A stretch of DNA of 33,196 bases, from the NCBI RefSeq assembly GCF_018614135.1, contig NZ_JAGGOW010000158.1, positions 1 through 33,196 of the forward strand, read 5' to 3'. The position numbers and the translations under genes were made by a program. Positions 31,731-33,196 of the stretch are shown here, piece by piece (within the stretch, counting starts at the first letter, position 1; each line of letters begins with the position of its first letter). This DNA is from Streptomyces sp. ISL-66. Its GTDB lineage: Bacteria > Actinomycetota > Actinomycetes > Streptomycetales > Streptomycetaceae. The notes beneath the pieces are model-generated. The model saw nothing but the letters and a program-made list of their open reading frames with translations. It did no database searches and was not told the DNA's origin.

Positions 31731-31763
31731 CCGGCCCCACCCGACCCCGTCGGGCGGGGCCGG
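31731..31763. terminator. Bidirectional terminator between ilvD and the kinase gene
   Basis: Stem CCGGCCCCACCCGAC (31731-31745) with 31749-31763, 14 of 15 positions paired, loop CCC. It lies 8 bp before the stop codon of the convergent minus-strand gene. Confidence 0.7.
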
Positions 31764-31770
31764 ACCCGTT

Positions 31771-33196
31771 TCACCACCCGGCGGGATCCCCCGCCGTCAC
31801 CGCGAAGACCGTCCCGTCCGGCGCGGAGGCGTACACCCGCCCGCCCCCGACGGCGGGAGCGGGCAGTGTAGCCGCGAAGGTGTCCTTCCCGGCCCCGATC
31901 CGCGGCTTCGTCTGTCCCAGCAGCCGCCCGGCGCCCGCGTCGACGGCGAGCAGCCGCCCGTCCGACGCGCTCAGGTAGACCCGTCCGTCGGCGAACACGG
32001 GCCGGGAGGCCAGGGCCACCCCGGTCTCCAGCCGCCACACCTCTCGCGTGGCGTCCACCGCCACGAGCGCGCCGGTGGCCCCGAAGACGTACACCGTCCC
32101 GTCCGGCCCCACCGTCGCCTGCGTCTCGTACAGCGGAGAGCCGAGCTGGACCCGCCGCACGGCGCGGGTGGCGAGGTCCACCCGGACGACCGCCCCGGTC
32201 CTGCCCCGCGCGTCGGTGTCCAGCAGGTACAGCCCGCCGCCCGCCGCCCCCACCGGATGCAGGAGCCCCGGTGACCGCAGCTGCCAGCGCGGCGATCCGC
32301 TCGCCGGGTCCACCGCCGCGAGCTGCGTGGCCCGGCCGTCCTTGTCGGGCGTGGCCACGTACGGCGCGGAGGGTCCGCCCGCCTCCTGCGTGCCGCTCCA
32401 CCACACCGAACCGACCCCGCCGATCCGCTTCGACCAGCGCTGGGCGCCCGTCGCCGGATCCAGCGCGACGACCGTCCCGTCCGCCGCCGCGATCAGTACG
32501 TGCCCGCCGGCGGGCAGCGCGTGCCCGCCGCCCGGCAGGGTCCGCTGCCAGCGCTCCGTGCCCGTCGCCGGATCCAGCGCCCGCAGCAGTTCGCTGCCCG
32601 GTGCCACCGCGAGGACCACCCCGTCCCCGTGCAGCGGCGCGCTGTCGGACGCGGGCCGGGAGTCGGGCGCGGTCGCCGGTACGGACCACAGCGTCGACCC
32701 GTCGGCGGGGTCGAGCCGTACGGCGGACGCCTCGGGCCCCGAGCAGTACAGGGCCGGGGCCTGCCAGGAGCACGCCGCACCGCGTTCGCCCAGCCGCACC
32801 GACCACGGCGGGGGCTGCTGCCCCGCCGGCGCCCGCGGGGCGGCGAGCCGCCGGGAAGGCGCGTCCCCGGAACGGGACGGCCCGTCGGACGACGCCCACA
32901 GGTAGCCGCCCACGGACCCGCCCGCCAGCAGCAGCCCGAGCCCCGCCGCGAGGACCAGCCGGGCCCGCCGCCGCCCGCGCCCCGCCGAAGCGGCCGCCAC
33001 CGGCGCCGGCCCTCGTTCCCGTGGCCCGCGCGCAGGAGCGGCGATCCGGTCCCGCCGGTGCGTGGCCTGCTCCTCGGGCACCGGCCGCCGCGGCCGCGGG
33101 ATGAAGGCCTGGGTGTCCTCGTCCGTCGGGTACGCCACCGCCCGCAGCTCGGCGATCAGCGCGTCCGCGCTGGGCCGCTCGGCCGGGTCCTTGGCC
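31771..33196 (-). CDS. Ser/Thr protein kinase with extracellular PQQ-like beta-propeller, C-terminal part (partial)
   Basis: 474 residues are in the window, and the frame stays open through the window edge. The apparent GTG at 33138 is therefore internal. The first residues read AKDPAERPSADALIAELRAV, the closing helix (subdomain XI) of a Hanks-type kinase. A Pro/Arg-rich cytoplasmic juxtamembrane region follows, then one membrane span (LVLAAGLGLLLAGGSVGGYLW) and a large extracellular domain of repeated blades: VRLDPADGSTLWSVP, LRALDPATGTERWQR, VALDPATGAQRWSKR, AAVDPASGSPRWQLR, LLAVDAGAGRLLGQT. Two Cys in the first blade may pair. Such receptors may couple ligand or wall signals to phosphorylation; the ligand is unknown. 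Confidence 0.9.
   Translation of the reverse strand, partial: AKDPAERPSADALIAELRAVAYPTDEDTQAFIPRPRRPVPEEQATHRRDRIAAPARGPRERGPAPVAAASAGRGRRRARLVLAAGLGLLLAGGSVGGYLWASSDGPSRSGDAPSRRLAAPRAPAGQQPPPWSVRLGERGAACSWQAPALYCSGPEASAVRLDPADGSTLWSVPATAPDSRPASDSAPLHGDGVVLAVAPGSELLRALDPATGTERWQRTLPGGGHALPAGGHVLIAAADGTVVALDPATGAQRWSKRIGGVGSVWWSGTQEAGGPSAPYVATPDKDGRATQLAAVDPASGSPRWQLRSPGLLHPVGAAGGGLYLLDTDARGRTGAVVRVDLATRAVRRVQLGSPLYETQATVGPDGTVYVFGATGALVAVDATREVWRLETGVALASRPVFADGRVYLSASDGRLLAVDAGAGRLLGQTKPRIGAGKDTFAATLPAPAVGGGRVYASAPDGTVFAVTAGDPAGW

Overview
The window is a core chromosomal segment of a Streptomyces, or a very close relative. Base composition is very GC-rich, GTG starts are common, and many genes look leaderless. 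Actinobacterial marker genes (lsr2, the sigE-cseA-cseB-cseC operon, a DUF397 gene, disA-radA, clpC) lie in the arrangement known from streptomycetes. I see no prophage, CRISPR array, tRNA, rRNA or biosynthetic gene cluster.

Layout. (1) 1-3869: the end of panC, then nadB, nadC and coaX, tightly packed and co-directional; this is NAD and pantothenate/CoA precursor synthesis, closed by a row of hairpins. (2) 4121-7039: small and regulatory genes: a DUF397 protein, a Gly/Ser-tailed hypothetical, a 58-residue membrane protein, an orphan BlaI-type repressor, N-acetylglutamate synthase (argA) and the xenogeneic silencer lsr2. (3) 7018-10691: an SCO3374-like protein tail-to-tail with lsr2, then clpC with a probable ClgR operator and a textbook terminator. 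(4) 10725-14712: a 994-residue NACHT/LRR NTPase, divergent from a secreted M23 peptidase that has a structured leader. (5) 14742-18259: the sigE-cseABC cell-envelope stress operon on the minus strand. (6) 18442-23804: mutY and a PAP2 phosphatase, a secreted conserved protein, and disA and radA (c-di-AMP signalling and DNA repair). (7) 24025-25887: a one-polypeptide sigma-like / zinc anti-sigma-like / membrane / BACON-like fusion, abutting a 169-bp MITE-like palindrome. (8) 26087-33196: a Cys-rich hypothetical, a Ppx/GppA phosphatase, a TIM-barrel protein with a TetR regulator, ilvD, and the C-terminal part of a Ser/Thr kinase with an extracellular PQQ beta-propeller, cut by the window edge.

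Functional links. Cell-envelope surveillance recurs: SigE/CseABC, the M23 peptidase, DisA, the kinase-propeller and the sigma/anti-sigma fusion. Protein quality control (ClpC) and chromatin silencing (Lsr2) are also present. The observations I rank highest are the sigma/anti-sigma fusion, two alternative leader foldings that decide exposure of the lsr2 ribosome binding site, the bulged hairpin plus terminator-like element before the M23 gene, the MITE-like palindrome, a family of short tandem repeats that start at or beside stop codons of four unrelated genes, and a constant TANNNT-to-start spacing at twelve genes.
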